A DNA stretch of 64,000 bases, taken from NCBI GenBank assembly GCA_020636075.1, contig JACJYO010000005.1:372001-436000 (forward strand), given 5' to 3'. Of this stretch, positions 9,661-17,556 are shown one piece after another (the stretch's first letter is position 1; each line of letters opens with the position of its first letter). The stretch comes from Lewinellaceae bacterium (lineage in GTDB: Bacteria; Bacteroidota; Bacteroidia; Chitinophagales; Saprospiraceae). The position numbers were made by a program, and so were the translations under genes. Under the pieces are notes generated by a model that saw nothing but the letters and a program-made list of their open reading frames with translations, did not search any database and was not told where the DNA came from.

Positions 9661-10347
9661 TCAGAACAAAGTCAGTTCATTATCTTCATCCACACGCTTG
9701 TGTAAGTCCTCACCATCTGTTCCCGGAGCATTGAGACGCTCTGAAACCCGGTATAATTCGAGTATATCATTGGGCGGCGCGTGCAGTAACTGCCGGGTTT
9801 CTTCCGGGTCAGTTGTATCCAACCAGCGCTTTTGTATTTCCGGATCTAACAGTAAAACCGGCATCCGATCGTGCAATGGAGCTACTTCTACATTTGGAGT
9901 GGTTGTAATGATGGAAAAGGAATGAAGTTCTTTACTTGCTTCACGCCACACATCCCATATTCCCGCCATGAATAATAGTTTTTCACTTTTAAGTTTAATC
10001 CGGTATGGAACTTTTCGTTTTCCGGGGAACGTACGCCACTCATAAAAACTATCGGCCGGAACCAGGCAATGTCTTCGGGTTGCCGGCACACGGAAAGATG
10101 GTTTTTCAAAAATACCCTTTGCACGGGCATTAATCATTTTACCGCTGACTGCACCGTTTTTACTCCAATATGGCACCAAGCCCCAATGCATTAGCTGCAT
10201 CACTTTGGGTTGATCATTTGTAATGACGTATGCTGTTTGTGTTGGCGCTATATTAAAACTGATTTGAAGGGTAGTCGGGAGTTCAACTTCGCGAAGTTGT
10301 TCGTCCAGTTGCTTTTTTGTCGGAACAAAGGAATACCTGCCACACAT
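9661..10347 (-). CDS. yedK: SRAP domain protein (SOS response-associated, abasic-site DNA-protein crosslinker)
   Basis: A 228-aa YedK/HMCES family protein. In this family the N-terminal cysteine, exposed after Met removal, forms a thiazolidine crosslink with abasic sites in single-stranded DNA and protects them. All the expected active-site residues are visible: Cys2 (MCGRY), Asn73 (INARA), Glu103 (FYEW) and His159 (PLHDRMPV). The core motif WGLVPYWSK is also present. The position after INARA usually holding Glu is Lys here; it is not one of the catalytic four. The gene is convergent with feoB, with only 3 bases between stops. No LexA box was recognised upstream. It neighbours the candidate replication origin, which may be coincidental. 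Confidence 0.92.
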   Translation of the reverse strand: MCGRYSFVPTKKQLDEQLREVELPTTLQISFNIAPTQTAYVITNDQPKVMQLMHWGLVPYWSKNGAVSGKMINARAKGIFEKPSFRVPATRRHCLVPADSFYEWRTFPGKRKVPYRIKLKSEKLLFMAGIWDVWREASKELHSFSIITTTPNVEVAPLHDRMPVLLLDPEIQKRWLDTTDPEETRQLLHAPPNDILELYRVSERLNAPGTDGEDLHKRVDEDNELTLF

Positions 10348-10884
10348 ATGTGAATTGAAAAATTGTTTTAAATAATTTGGCTTTTTGCAGGTGTAGAATA
10401 CCTAATATTTTATCAGGGAAGCTCTATCTTATTGAAAACGAGCAATGTTAAAGGCTAAATTAAATATAAATTATTTGTTTCGTAAACTTGTCCACATCAA
10501 AAATAGCCGTATTTCTAATTGTTTGATTTTCAGAACCTATCATCACAGATTGTCTTAGGTTTCTTTGTGGAAAACTTTTTAATAAAAACCGGGATACCAA
10601 CATACCCAACGGTAATTGGCCAAAATCGTTTGAATTGGAAACTAAGCTGTGAATAAGCGCAGCAATCACCAACGATAATTCACAGCGAAAGTCATTTTAA
10701 AACGACCAAGAGGTATTGAAAACTACTTCTTAACAAACCTGTGGAATATGTTCTAAACTGCTGAATATTAATTCACTCATATCAAGTTAGCCTGTGTATA
10801 AGTGCCCAAAGAGTATGGAGAATAATTTCACTATTTGCAGTTACAGCGTTTTCCACAAACTAACAGTCCTGATGATAGCCTTGG

Positions 10885-10924
10885 AATTTTATTTATTAAC
10901 TAATTTATTATTATTATCAATTAA
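10885..10924. other. AT-rich tract, possible DNA unwinding element
   Basis: Forty bases composed almost entirely of A and T (runs such as TTTATTTATTAACTAATTTA) lie 28 bases to the right of the DnaA-like box at 10849-10857. Placement next to DnaA boxes is what bacterial unwinding elements show. Its role is inferred. Confidence 0.45.
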
Positions 10925-10958
10925 GGGACCGTGGAAAGTGAATAAGGAAAAGCTCACC

Positions 10959-10966
10959 TATTTTTG
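10959..10966 (+). promoter_or_regulatory. Probable -7 promoter element for ctaA
   Basis: TATTTTTG matches TAnnTTTG exactly, 68 bases before the ctaA start codon. No convincing -33 TTG is seen at the right distance. Confidence 0.4.
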
Positions 10967-11034
10967 TTTGTTTAAAACACAGAGGAGTGATATCTCACTC
11001 TGGAATTCTTGTAATTATTAGAAATGTTGCTTCC

Positions 11035-12135
11035 ATGTTTCGTTTTGTAGAAAATACCAGAGTACCCAAAATTGTCCGGGTCTGGCTGATTATTGGGCTG
11101 GTTATGATTTTTTTTCAAATTATAATCGGTGGTGTGACAAGGCTTACCGGGAGCGGCTTAAGTATAACCCGCTGGGAGGTTGTTACAGGCACTGTACCGC
11201 CATTAAGCACAACAGCTTGGCAAGAGGCTTTTGACCTGTATAAAGCGACACCACAATACCAGAAAATTAATCATGGAATAACTCTTTCGGAGTTTAAGTT
11301 TATTTACTTCTGGGAATACTTTCATCGTTTGTGGGCGCGCTTGATGTTTTTTGTATTTATTATTCCCTTCGCCTGGTTTTTGGGGCGTGGTATGTTTTCT
11401 AGGCAGTTGGTTCCACGTTTGATGGTGGTGGTTTTACTCGCTGGGTTGGAGGGTTTCTTTGGTTGGATCATGGTTGCGAGTGGTCTGATTGAACGCCCCT
11501 GGGTTAATGCATATAATTTGACCTTACATCTTTGTATGGCGTTGGTAATTTTCAGTTATCTGCTGTGGACAACTTTTATTGCATTTTATCCTTCTCCACG
11601 TGTTTTCCACAATCAAATGTTGAAAAGATTTGGTTGGATTTTAGTCCTGCTAACTTTTGTGCAAATAGCATTAGGAGCGTTGATGTCAGGGACGAAAGCG
11701 GGCTTATTTTATCCAACATGGCCTGCCATGCAAAGTGGCTTTATGCCCTCAATTTTATTAGATTACTCCCAATGGAAATTAGATAGTTTCACGGCATATG
11801 ATTCAAATCCCTTTATGCCGGCATTAATTCAGTTTTTGCACCGAAACACGGCTTATTTGCTGACTATCATGACCTTATACTTTTCTTGGAAGGTCATTCG
11901 GTTGAATCGAACACCTCAACTTCGTAAAGGAATTTTCTTTATGCTTGCAATGCTCACTTTACAAGTTACTCTTGGAATTTTAACTTTAATTAATTGTATT
12001 GGACATATTCCTGTTCTCTTAGGTGTATTGCATCAAGCCGGCGCTGTACTATTGCTTAGCGTTGTGTTATATGTTACATATCTGTTGAATTGTGAAAAAA
12101 TACAAACAGATGTGGAAAATGTAAGTATTGCATAA
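11035..12135 (+). CDS. ctaA: Heme A synthase (COX15/CtaA family)
   Basis: A 366-aa polytopic inner-membrane enzyme that converts heme O to heme A for aa3-type cytochrome oxidase. The ATG at 11035 is preferred because the first conserved segment (VWLIIGLVMIFFQIIIGGVT) follows at the family's usual distance; the frame is open 48 bases further upstream. About eight membrane segments are visible. Diagnostic motifs are GGVTRLTGSGLSITRW, EYFHRLWAR with the heme-ligand His and conserved Glu, LTLHLCMAL, FLHRNTAYLL and LGVLHQAGAVLL, giving the expected four conserved histidines. The gene sits alone, without cox or ctaB genes in this window, and is flanked on both sides by DnaA boxes. Type-2-like form (no extracellular Cys pair noted). 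Confidence 0.92.
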   Translation: MFRFVENTRVPKIVRVWLIIGLVMIFFQIIIGGVTRLTGSGLSITRWEVVTGTVPPLSTTAWQEAFDLYKATPQYQKINHGITLSEFKFIYFWEYFHRLWARLMFFVFIIPFAWFLGRGMFSRQLVPRLMVVVLLAGLEGFFGWIMVASGLIERPWVNAYNLTLHLCMALVIFSYLLWTTFIAFYPSPRVFHNQMLKRFGWILVLLTFVQIALGALMSGTKAGLFYPTWPAMQSGFMPSILLDYSQWKLDSFTAYDSNPFMPALIQFLHRNTAYLLTIMTLYFSWKVIRLNRTPQLRKGIFFMLAMLTLQVTLGILTLINCIGHIPVLLGVLHQAGAVLLLSVVLYVTYLLNCEKIQTDVENVSIA

Positions 12136-12253
12136 TGCACAATAATTTTATTGTTATCCACAGTTTTTTCAAGCATTATTCACTACTTATCCACAAAAAA
12201 TATTTGAACAAGGTTATTGTTTATCTATACTTTGCTCTCAGAATTGTACCTTG

Positions 12254-12269
12254 CCAACTACGTAGTTGG
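12254..12269. promoter_or_regulatory. Perfect 16-bp palindrome (unassigned)
   Basis: CCAACTACGTAGTTGG reads identically on both strands. It lies between ctaA and the hydrolase gene, 58 bases right of the last DnaA box. It has no loop and no T-tract, so it is more like a protein-binding site than a terminator. The binding partner is unknown. A second palindrome, TTGGATATCCAA, is at 12301-12312. Confidence 0.5.
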
Positions 12270-12353
12270 TCGTACATTTATATGTTTTGAATATTGCTAC
12301 TTGGATATCCAAATGGGTGCAGTAGTGCCCTTCTGTTAATCCGGCATTTTTTC

Positions 12354-12361
12354 TATTTTTG
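12354..12361 (+). promoter_or_regulatory. Probable -7 promoter element for the hydrolase gene
   Basis: TATTTTTG matches TAnnTTTG, 32 bases before the ATG at 12394. The -33 element is not clear. Confidence 0.4.
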
Positions 12362-12393
12362 TCATAATATTTTCGAATTTTCTAAATACAGCA

Positions 12394-13173
12394 ATGGACG
12401 TTTCGATAAAAGAAGAAGACGGATTCAAATATATTGAGTCTGGATCGGGTGGGGAAACATTATTACTGCTACATGGCTTGTTTGGCGCCTTAAGCAACTT
12501 CGAAGGAATTTTTAAGCGTTTCTCTGATCAATACAATGTTGTAATACCTATTCTTCCGATTTATGAAATGCCGATTTTTGAAGTCTCGGTTATGGGCTTG
12601 GTCAATTTTGTGACCCGCTTCGTAGAGCACAAGAATTACGTAAAGGTCCATTTAGTTGGGAACTCTCTTGGTGGACATATTGCTTTATTATATGCATTAG
12701 CACACCCTGAACGAATTGCGTCTATTACGCTAACCGGGAGTTCTGGTTTATTTGAAAGTGCTTTTGGTACCGCTTTTCCCAAACGGGGCGATTATGAATA
12801 CATCAAACGTAAAACCGGTGATACGTTTTACGATCCATCTGTTGCTACAAAAGAGTTGGTAGATGAAGTATTTGGTATTGTAAATGACAGGAACAAAGCA
12901 ATTCGAGTAGTAGCTACAGCCAAATCAGCTGTACGACACAACCTTGCCGATAAATTACATAAAATCAAGGCGCCCGCCTTGTTAATTTGGGGCAAGCAAG
13001 ATGCGGTGACCCCACCCTTTGTTGCCGATAAATTCCACGAATTAATTTCAGATTCCCGACTGCACTTTCTTGATGAATGTGGGCATGCTCCAATGATGGA
13101 AAAGCCTGAAGAGTTCAATAATATTTTAAGTGCGTTTCTGGAAGAAGTAAGTCGAGAAAAAGTGGAGGCTTAG
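12394..13173 (+). CDS. Alpha/beta hydrolase
   Basis: A 259-aa soluble hydrolase of the alpha/beta fold. Visible elements are the oxyanion segment LLLLHGLFGALSNF (about 23-36), the nucleophile elbow GNSLGGH with Ser91, the acid in GKQDAVTPP (Asp203) and the catalytic His231 in DECGHAPMMEKPEEFN. There is no signal peptide. The overall form is close to small esterases or C-C bond hydrolases of the MenH/BioH/MhpC kind, but the substrate cannot be assigned and no menaquinone or biotin genes are adjacent. It is convergent with thrC; the gap between stops is 21 bases. It lies between the right DnaA-box cluster and the first parS-like site. Confidence 0.88.
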   Translation: MDVSIKEEDGFKYIESGSGGETLLLLHGLFGALSNFEGIFKRFSDQYNVVIPILPIYEMPIFEVSVMGLVNFVTRFVEHKNYVKVHLVGNSLGGHIALLYALAHPERIASITLTGSSGLFESAFGTAFPKRGDYEYIKRKTGDTFYDPSVATKELVDEVFGIVNDRNKAIRVVATAKSAVRHNLADKLHKIKAPALLIWGKQDAVTPPFVADKFHELISDSRLHFLDECGHAPMMEKPEEFNNILSAFLEEVSREKVEA

Positions 13174-13194
13174 ATTTAGATACTGGATATGCCT

Positions 13195-14508
13195 TTATTT
13201 TGTTTTAAAGGATTTCAATAATTGGTTTTTAAATTCCAGGTAGTTTACTTCTATTGGTGTTGATTTCTTGTCCTTGGTTTGTATAGATTGGAGGGATTCC
13301 GGTATCTTAATTTTTTGACCAAGGATTCGTTCTACCTCCTCTAAAAATTTAGCAGGATGCGCTGTTTCAAAGATTATTCCGAGCGCTTCTGTTTGAAATT
13401 CTTCCCGGTATTTTTCCCAGGCTAAATAGCCTACTGCGCCATGGGGATCCATAATATAGTTGTGGGTATGGTAAATTTGCTGTATTGCATTTTCAGTTTC
13501 CGTATCTGAAAATGCATACCCCGAAATGTGGCTTTTTACAATGTTCCACGTGGAACTATAGAGGTCCATTATTCGCACAAAATTCGAGGGGTTTCCAACA
13601 TCCATTGCATTGGATAGGGTAGGCACCGATGGTCGGGGATTATATTTTCCAGAAGATAGATAGTCTGGGACGATATCGTTGGCGTTCGTGGCGGCAACAA
13701 AGTGCTGCACCGGCAATCCCATTTTTTGTGCAATTAGCCCTGCTGTTAAATTTCCAAAATTGCCGGAAGGAACGACGAAGACAACGGGTTTCCCCTTTTT
13801 ATAAACCTGTTTATATGCCTCCCAGTAATAAAATATTTGTGGGATCAGGCGGGCAATATTGATGCTGTTGGCGGAACTCAATTTGATCTCATCTCGCAAG
13901 GTTTGATCCAAAAAAGCTTGTTTGACCAGTGCCTGACAATCATCGAAAGTGCCGTTTACTTCAAAGGCATGAATATTATGCCCCAGGGTTGTTAATTGTT
14001 TTTCCTGTAGTGGACTAACTTTTCCCGACGGATAAAGGATTACAACCTGAATACCTGGTGTTTGATGGAACCCGGCTGCTACTGCACCACCGGTGTCACC
14101 TGAAGTAGCGACCAATATGATAAGGTCCTTATCTGTTTTCTGATTGAAGTAGGCCATTGTCTTTGCCATGAACCGTGCTCCAAAATCTTTAAAGGCTAAT
14201 GAAGGGCCATGAAAAAGTTCAAGTACAGCGGTTTGCTCATCGAGCATGTTCACCGGGGCGGGGAAGGAAACTGCAGCATCGATTATTTTCTTTAGATCGT
14301 CGTCAGGTATTTCGCCATTGAGTAGTGCCTTTGCAACTTGAAAGGCTATTTCCTGAAATTCGTATTTATCCAATTGGGTAATTACTTCCTTTGGTATTTC
14401 GGGGATATTCAAAGGCATGAAAAGCCCATTATCAATAGGGAGTCCCTGAAATAAAGCTTCTTTAAAACTGACCTGTAGCGATTTGTTATTGGTACTATAA
14501 AGTTGCAT
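13195..14508 (-). CDS. thrC: Threonine synthase
   Basis: A 437-aa PLP enzyme that converts O-phosphohomoserine to threonine. The PLP lysine is Lys107 in the motif GPSLAFKDFGARF, and the phosphate-binding loop is seen in VATSGDTGGAVAAGF. The later segments VVPSGNFGNLTAGLIA and the Ser/Thr-rich substrate region are typical of the bacterial ThrC branch. Full length. No hom or thrB gene is in the window, so the threonine pathway is not clustered here. A parS-like sequence is embedded in the coding region, encoding the residues SSTWN. A second one lies just upstream of the start codon, at 14530-14545, so ParB binding there could influence this gene's expression (inference). Confidence 0.94.
   Translation of the reverse strand: MQLYSTNNKSLQVSFKEALFQGLPIDNGLFMPLNIPEIPKEVITQLDKYEFQEIAFQVAKALLNGEIPDDDLKKIIDAAVSFPAPVNMLDEQTAVLELFHGPSLAFKDFGARFMAKTMAYFNQKTDKDLIILVATSGDTGGAVAAGFHQTPGIQVVILYPSGKVSPLQEKQLTTLGHNIHAFEVNGTFDDCQALVKQAFLDQTLRDEIKLSSANSINIARLIPQIFYYWEAYKQVYKKGKPVVFVVPSGNFGNLTAGLIAQKMGLPVQHFVAATNANDIVPDYLSSGKYNPRPSVPTLSNAMDVGNPSNFVRIMDLYSSTWNIVKSHISGYAFSDTETENAIQQIYHTHNYIMDPHGAVGYLAWEKYREEFQTEALGIIFETAHPAKFLEEVERILGQKIKIPESLQSIQTKDKKSTPIEVNYLEFKNQLLKSFKTK
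13542..13557. other. parS-like site inside thrC
   Basis: TGTTCCACGTGGAACT matches the 16-bp ParB-binding palindrome of the TGTTNCACGTGNAACA class, with an uninterrupted 14-bp core GTTCCACGTGGAAC and one mismatch at the last base. It lies wholly within the thrC coding sequence. Together with the second site 988 bases away it suggests an origin-proximal centromere region. Confidence 0.75.
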
Positions 14509-14529
14509 GTAAAGTCAAATTATATTCGA

Positions 14530-14545
14530 TGTTCCACGTGGAACA
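14530..14545. other. parS site between thrC and the OmpA-family gene
   Basis: TGTTCCACGTGGAACA is an exact parS form, identical to variants known from Pseudomonas. The palindrome extends to 24 bp (14526-14549) and nearly fills the 42-base gap between thrC and the upstream OmpA-family gene. No parA/parB is in the window, so the cognate ParB would be encoded elsewhere. Confidence 0.8.
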
Positions 14546-14550
14546 TCGAT

Positions 14551-16167
14551 TTAGATTTTAGTAATGATGATTTCTACCCGACGATTCTGCGAACGCAATT
14601 CGTCAGTACTGTTATCGGTGATAGGGAATTTTGGCCCTTGTCCAATGGTTTCAATACGGCGTGCTTCTATGGATTTACCAATTAAGAAATTCCGAATAGC
14701 TTCAGCCCTTTCCTCAGAAAGTCTAAATAAATCGTCAGGTTGACCTACATTATCCGTATGACCTTCAATGCGGATTTCAAGGGTTGGATTTTCCTGCATT
14801 ATTGTACTCAGGCGTTCCAATTCAGGATACGAGTTTTTCAGTATGATAGCCTTTGATTGCTGAAAATAAATTGGCTGAAGTTCAATTTTATCATTCACTT
14901 CAAGTGGGTCAAGCCAAAGGTCGACTTGGTAGTAATCCTGAAAAAAATAATAGTCGCGTCGGAATAAAACAGTTTCTGTACTTCCTGCAAAGGCGCCCTT
15001 TTCCGGGGTAAGTTCGAAGGCAACACCTTTGGGGATTTTCAAAGTGAAGAATCCATCTGAAGAAGTTAGGATATTTTTTGAGCCATTTGCTATGCCATAG
15101 CGCACGGTTGTATTGGGTACAATGTCCCTGGTTTTACGATTGAAAATCCGCCCCCGGATGGTGAATTCAGTAGGTTGTGGAGGGGCGATCTGTACCCGAA
15201 AAATATCACTGTTTCCATCCCGGTTTGAGGTGAAATAAAGGTAACCCGAAGTCATATTGAAATAGGGTTGGCTATCATCAGCACTGGAGTTTACAGGCTG
15301 GACAACACGCACTGGCCTCGACCAATTTTTCCAGGTGTCATCCAGGCGTTTGCTCATGAATATATCATTGCCCCCTGAGCTTTCCCAGCGGTTGGAGGAA
15401 AAGAAAAGTGTCGTGTTATCTTCCGATAAATAGGGTGTTGTTTCCCGTTTATCCGAGTTAATCACGGTGCCCAAATGTTGAGGGGCACTCCAAATATTGC
15501 CACTTTTGTTGAAGCAGACATATAAATCCATATCACGCGAATCGTGCCGTACCGCGGACAAAATCAATACCTGTCCATCAAAACTCATAGTCAGATTTAC
15601 ATCGGATGTAATCGTATAGTATTCGTCAATTTCGACCGGGGTAGGGTGGTTCCACAAACTATCAACGCGACTAATTAGCGAAAACCCCTTAGCCATATCT
15701 CCCTTTTCTGAGAATTGATTGATACAATAAAAGGCATTCGGGTCGGGTGTGATTGCAACAATGCTATTGGGAAGTGCATTATTCAGGGGTTCTCCTGGAT
15801 GTATCAGGAAGTAAAAATTTGCAGAATCGCCTTCAGTAATCCATACATCCTGATTGAATGACGATGCGACTGGGTCTTTTACAGGCCTACCTGCCAGTTC
15901 GGAGTAAATATTGCGAAGCAACCGCTCGTATTTTTCAGTAGGGTATTTCTTGTAAAGGTCAACACTGTCCAGAAAAAGATAGTGATTGAATTCCGGGTAA
16001 GCGACCCGGGTAAAATATAGGGTATTACCGTCGCGACTAGGGACGGGAGTGATTTCATCGTATTTAGAGTTAATAAATTCAGGCAGTTTTTCCAATTGGA
16101 AATAGGATTCTTGGGCTTGGGTCAGAAAGGGGGAAAAGAAGATAAATACAAAAACGAACTTGCTCAT
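14551..16167 (-). CDS. OmpA-family outer membrane protein with PD40 propeller repeats
   Basis: A 538-aa exported protein beginning with the signal peptide MSKFVFVFIFFSPFLTQAQ. The middle has WD40-like/PD40 (TolB-type) blades: GNTLYFTRVAYPEFN, LSMSFDGQVLILSAVRHDSRDMDLYV, LSEDNTTLFFSSNRWESSGGNDIF and TSGYLYFTSNRDGNSDIFRV. A carboxypeptidase-regulatory-like beta domain follows (FTIRGRIFNRKTRDIVPNTT). The C-terminal 110 residues form an OmpA peptidoglycan-binding domain (IEGHTDNVGQPDDLFRLSEERA, then QNRRVEIII). This architecture is common in Bacteroidota envelope proteins, including relatives of the T9SS component PorE, but I cannot tell whether this one belongs to the secretion apparatus. A TACCTTTG -7 element lies 20 bases upstream of the start. 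The gene is followed by a parS site and thrC. Confidence 0.88.
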   Translation of the reverse strand: MSKFVFVFIFFSPFLTQAQESYFQLEKLPEFINSKYDEITPVPSRDGNTLYFTRVAYPEFNHYLFLDSVDLYKKYPTEKYERLLRNIYSELAGRPVKDPVASSFNQDVWITEGDSANFYFLIHPGEPLNNALPNSIVAITPDPNAFYCINQFSEKGDMAKGFSLISRVDSLWNHPTPVEIDEYYTITSDVNLTMSFDGQVLILSAVRHDSRDMDLYVCFNKSGNIWSAPQHLGTVINSDKRETTPYLSEDNTTLFFSSNRWESSGGNDIFMSKRLDDTWKNWSRPVRVVQPVNSSADDSQPYFNMTSGYLYFTSNRDGNSDIFRVQIAPPQPTEFTIRGRIFNRKTRDIVPNTTVRYGIANGSKNILTSSDGFFTLKIPKGVAFELTPEKGAFAGSTETVLFRRDYYFFQDYYQVDLWLDPLEVNDKIELQPIYFQQSKAIILKNSYPELERLSTIMQENPTLEIRIEGHTDNVGQPDDLFRLSEERAEAIRNFLIGKSIEARRIETIGQGPKFPITDNSTDELRSQNRRVEIIITKI

Positions 16168-16187
16168 TGCGGGATTTTGATTATGTA

Positions 16188-16195
16188 CAAAGGTA
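16188..16195 (-). promoter_or_regulatory. -7 promoter element for the OmpA-family gene
   Basis: On the minus strand this reads TACCTTTG, an exact TAnnTTTG match, about 20 bases before the start codon at 16167. Confidence 0.45.
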
Positions 16196-16252
16196 CTTGG
16201 CGTAGTGATATTTGATATTTAAAGGAAACGTGTTTTTAAAATTAGCCAAATT

Positions 16253-16297
16253 AAAAAGGGGCTGTTTCCGTATGGTAAACGAAAACAGCCCCTTTTT
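16253..16297. terminator. Terminator hairpin after the thiolase gene
   Basis: A 19-bp stem (arms 16253-16271 and 16279-16297, one mismatch) with core AGGGGCTGTTT / AAACAGCCCCT has A/T runs on both sides, so it can work in both directions. It lies 20 bases after the thiolase stop codon on the minus strand and insulates the OmpA-family gene. Confidence 0.88.
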
Positions 16298-16316
16298 AAA
16301 GGTGCAACAGCGCCAC

Positions 16317-17489
16317 TTAATTCAGCCGTTCATAAATCCCGGCAATGCCTTGGCCACCACCTACACATGCGGTTACCATTCCATATTTTTGGTTCCGCCG
16401 CTGCATTTCGTTGAGCAGTTGAACAGATAATTTTGCTCCGGTACAACCAAGTGGATGCCCAAGTGCGATAGCGCCACCATTTACATTGACAAGGTCAGGA
16501 TTTAGCCCTGCTTCCTGGATCACTGCCAAGGCTTGGGCAGCGAAGGCTTCATTAAGTTCTATTTGCTCAACATCGTCCAGTTTTAGTCCGGCTTGTTTCA
16601 ACGCCTTCGGAATTGCTGCTACCGGACCAATCCCCATGTACAACGGATCTACTCCAGCAACGGCACAAGCTGCCAAGCGGGCAACCGGTTTTAGCCCAAG
16701 TGTCTGCATCATTTCTTCAGACATTACGAGGACAAAAGCAGCGCCGTCTGAAGTTTGCGAAGAATTGCCTGCTGTGACTATACCACCGTTAGCAAATGCT
16801 GGGCGGAGTTTGGCCAAGCCTTCCAAGGACGTATCGCGACGAACGCCTTCATCAGTGTCTACCGTGAATTCGCGCTCTTTTCGTTTATCATTTTCAACCC
16901 AAACTTCTGTTACGTTGATCGGAACAATGCCGTCAACAAAATTGCCATTGTCAATTGCCGCCGCTGCTTTGGTATGCGAACCCAGCGAAAACGCATCGGC
17001 CGCTTCGCGTGAAATGCCATATTTCTGTGCCACGGCCTCTGCAGTAAGACCCATACCAACCAGGTAGTCAGGTGTGTTGGCTGCAATATTGTAATTAGGA
17101 GCCAATTTATACCCGGTCATTGGGATTAGGCTCATACTTTCGGCGCCACCGGCAATATAACAGTGCCCCATGCCCGAGCGGATTTTGGCCACAGCGATAC
17201 TAATCGTTTCAAGTCCGGACGCGCAATAGCGATTTACGGTCATGCCCGGTACGTCTTTACCCAAAGCCCGTACGGCAATCAAACGGCCAATTTGCAAACC
17301 TTGTTCTCCTTCAGGGTTGGCACAACCAACAATGACATCATCAACCATTCCTGGTTCAAGCCCGGGAGTCTGTTTGATCAAATGTTGAATAACCTCAATA
17401 GCCAGGTCATCGGGCCGTGTACTTTTGAAACCGCCTTTACCGGCTTTACCAACGGCGGTGCGATATCCTGAAATGATATATGCTTCCAT
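16317..17489 (-). CDS. fadA: Acetyl-CoA C-acyltransferase (thiolase, FadA-like)
   Basis: A 390-aa thiolase that cleaves 3-ketoacyl-CoA to acetyl-CoA and a shortened acyl-CoA. The catalytic residues are visible: nucleophile Cys89 in NRYCASGLETI, His345 in GGAIALGHPLGCTGAK and Cys375 in CVGGGQG. GGAESMSLIPM is typical of the degradative thiolase I branch. The gene follows the 3-hydroxyacyl-CoA dehydrogenase/enoyl-CoA hydratase gene by 67 bases on the same strand and ends before a strong terminator, so the two form a beta-oxidation operon. No acyl-CoA dehydrogenase gene is attached, unlike many three-gene arrangements. The symbol follows function; a broader acetyl-CoA acetyltransferase role is possible. 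Confidence 0.92.
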   Translation of the reverse strand: MEAYIISGYRTAVGKAGKGGFKSTRPDDLAIEVIQHLIKQTPGLEPGMVDDVIVGCANPEGEQGLQIGRLIAVRALGKDVPGMTVNRYCASGLETISIAVAKIRSGMGHCYIAGGAESMSLIPMTGYKLAPNYNIAANTPDYLVGMGLTAEAVAQKYGISREAADAFSLGSHTKAAAAIDNGNFVDGIVPINVTEVWVENDKRKEREFTVDTDEGVRRDTSLEGLAKLRPAFANGGIVTAGNSSQTSDGAAFVLVMSEEMMQTLGLKPVARLAACAVAGVDPLYMGIGPVAAIPKALKQAGLKLDDVEQIELNEAFAAQALAVIQEAGLNPDLVNVNGGAIALGHPLGCTGAKLSVQLLNEMQRRNQKYGMVTACVGGGQGIAGIYERLN

Positions 17490-17556
17490 ATTCGTCGAAT
17501 ATTTTATACGGTATAATTTACCTAAAGTGTTTTTTGTAAAAACATTGTTTCAAAAA

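Larger units (their letters stand above)
10440..12312. other. Candidate chromosomal replication origin region (DnaA-box clusters around ctaA)
   Basis: Four exact matches to TTATNCACA lie here: 10648-10656 and 10793-10801 (minus orientation), 12154-12162 and 12187-12195 (plus orientation). One-mismatch boxes occur at 10488-10496, 10566-10574, 10676-10684, 10849-10857, 11574-11582, 11603-11611, 12111-12119 and 12176-12184. An AT-rich tract at about 10885-10924, nearly all A/T, could be the unwinding element. The left cluster occupies the 687-base gene-free space between yedK and ctaA, the right cluster the 258-base space after ctaA. Short frames there (for example about 70 codons at 10460-10672) show no coding character. 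Two parS-like sites lie 1.3 and 2.3 kb further on. What is seen is box density; origin function is inference. No dnaA gene is in the window. Confidence 0.6.

Noticed and set aside
10460..10672. 70-codon minus-strand frame between yedK and ctaA
   Set aside because: No family resemblance and no start context; it overlaps DnaA boxes at 10566-10574 and 10648-10656, and base composition is intergenic-like.
10794..11021. 75-codon plus-strand frame before ctaA
   Set aside because: It crosses the AT-rich tract and the -7 element of ctaA and has no recognisable domain.
11590..11612. CTCCACGTGTTTTCC in ctaA considered as a third parS site
   Set aside because: Only the CCACGTG centre fits; the right arm does not mirror the left, unlike the two perfect cores at 13.5 and 14.5 kb.
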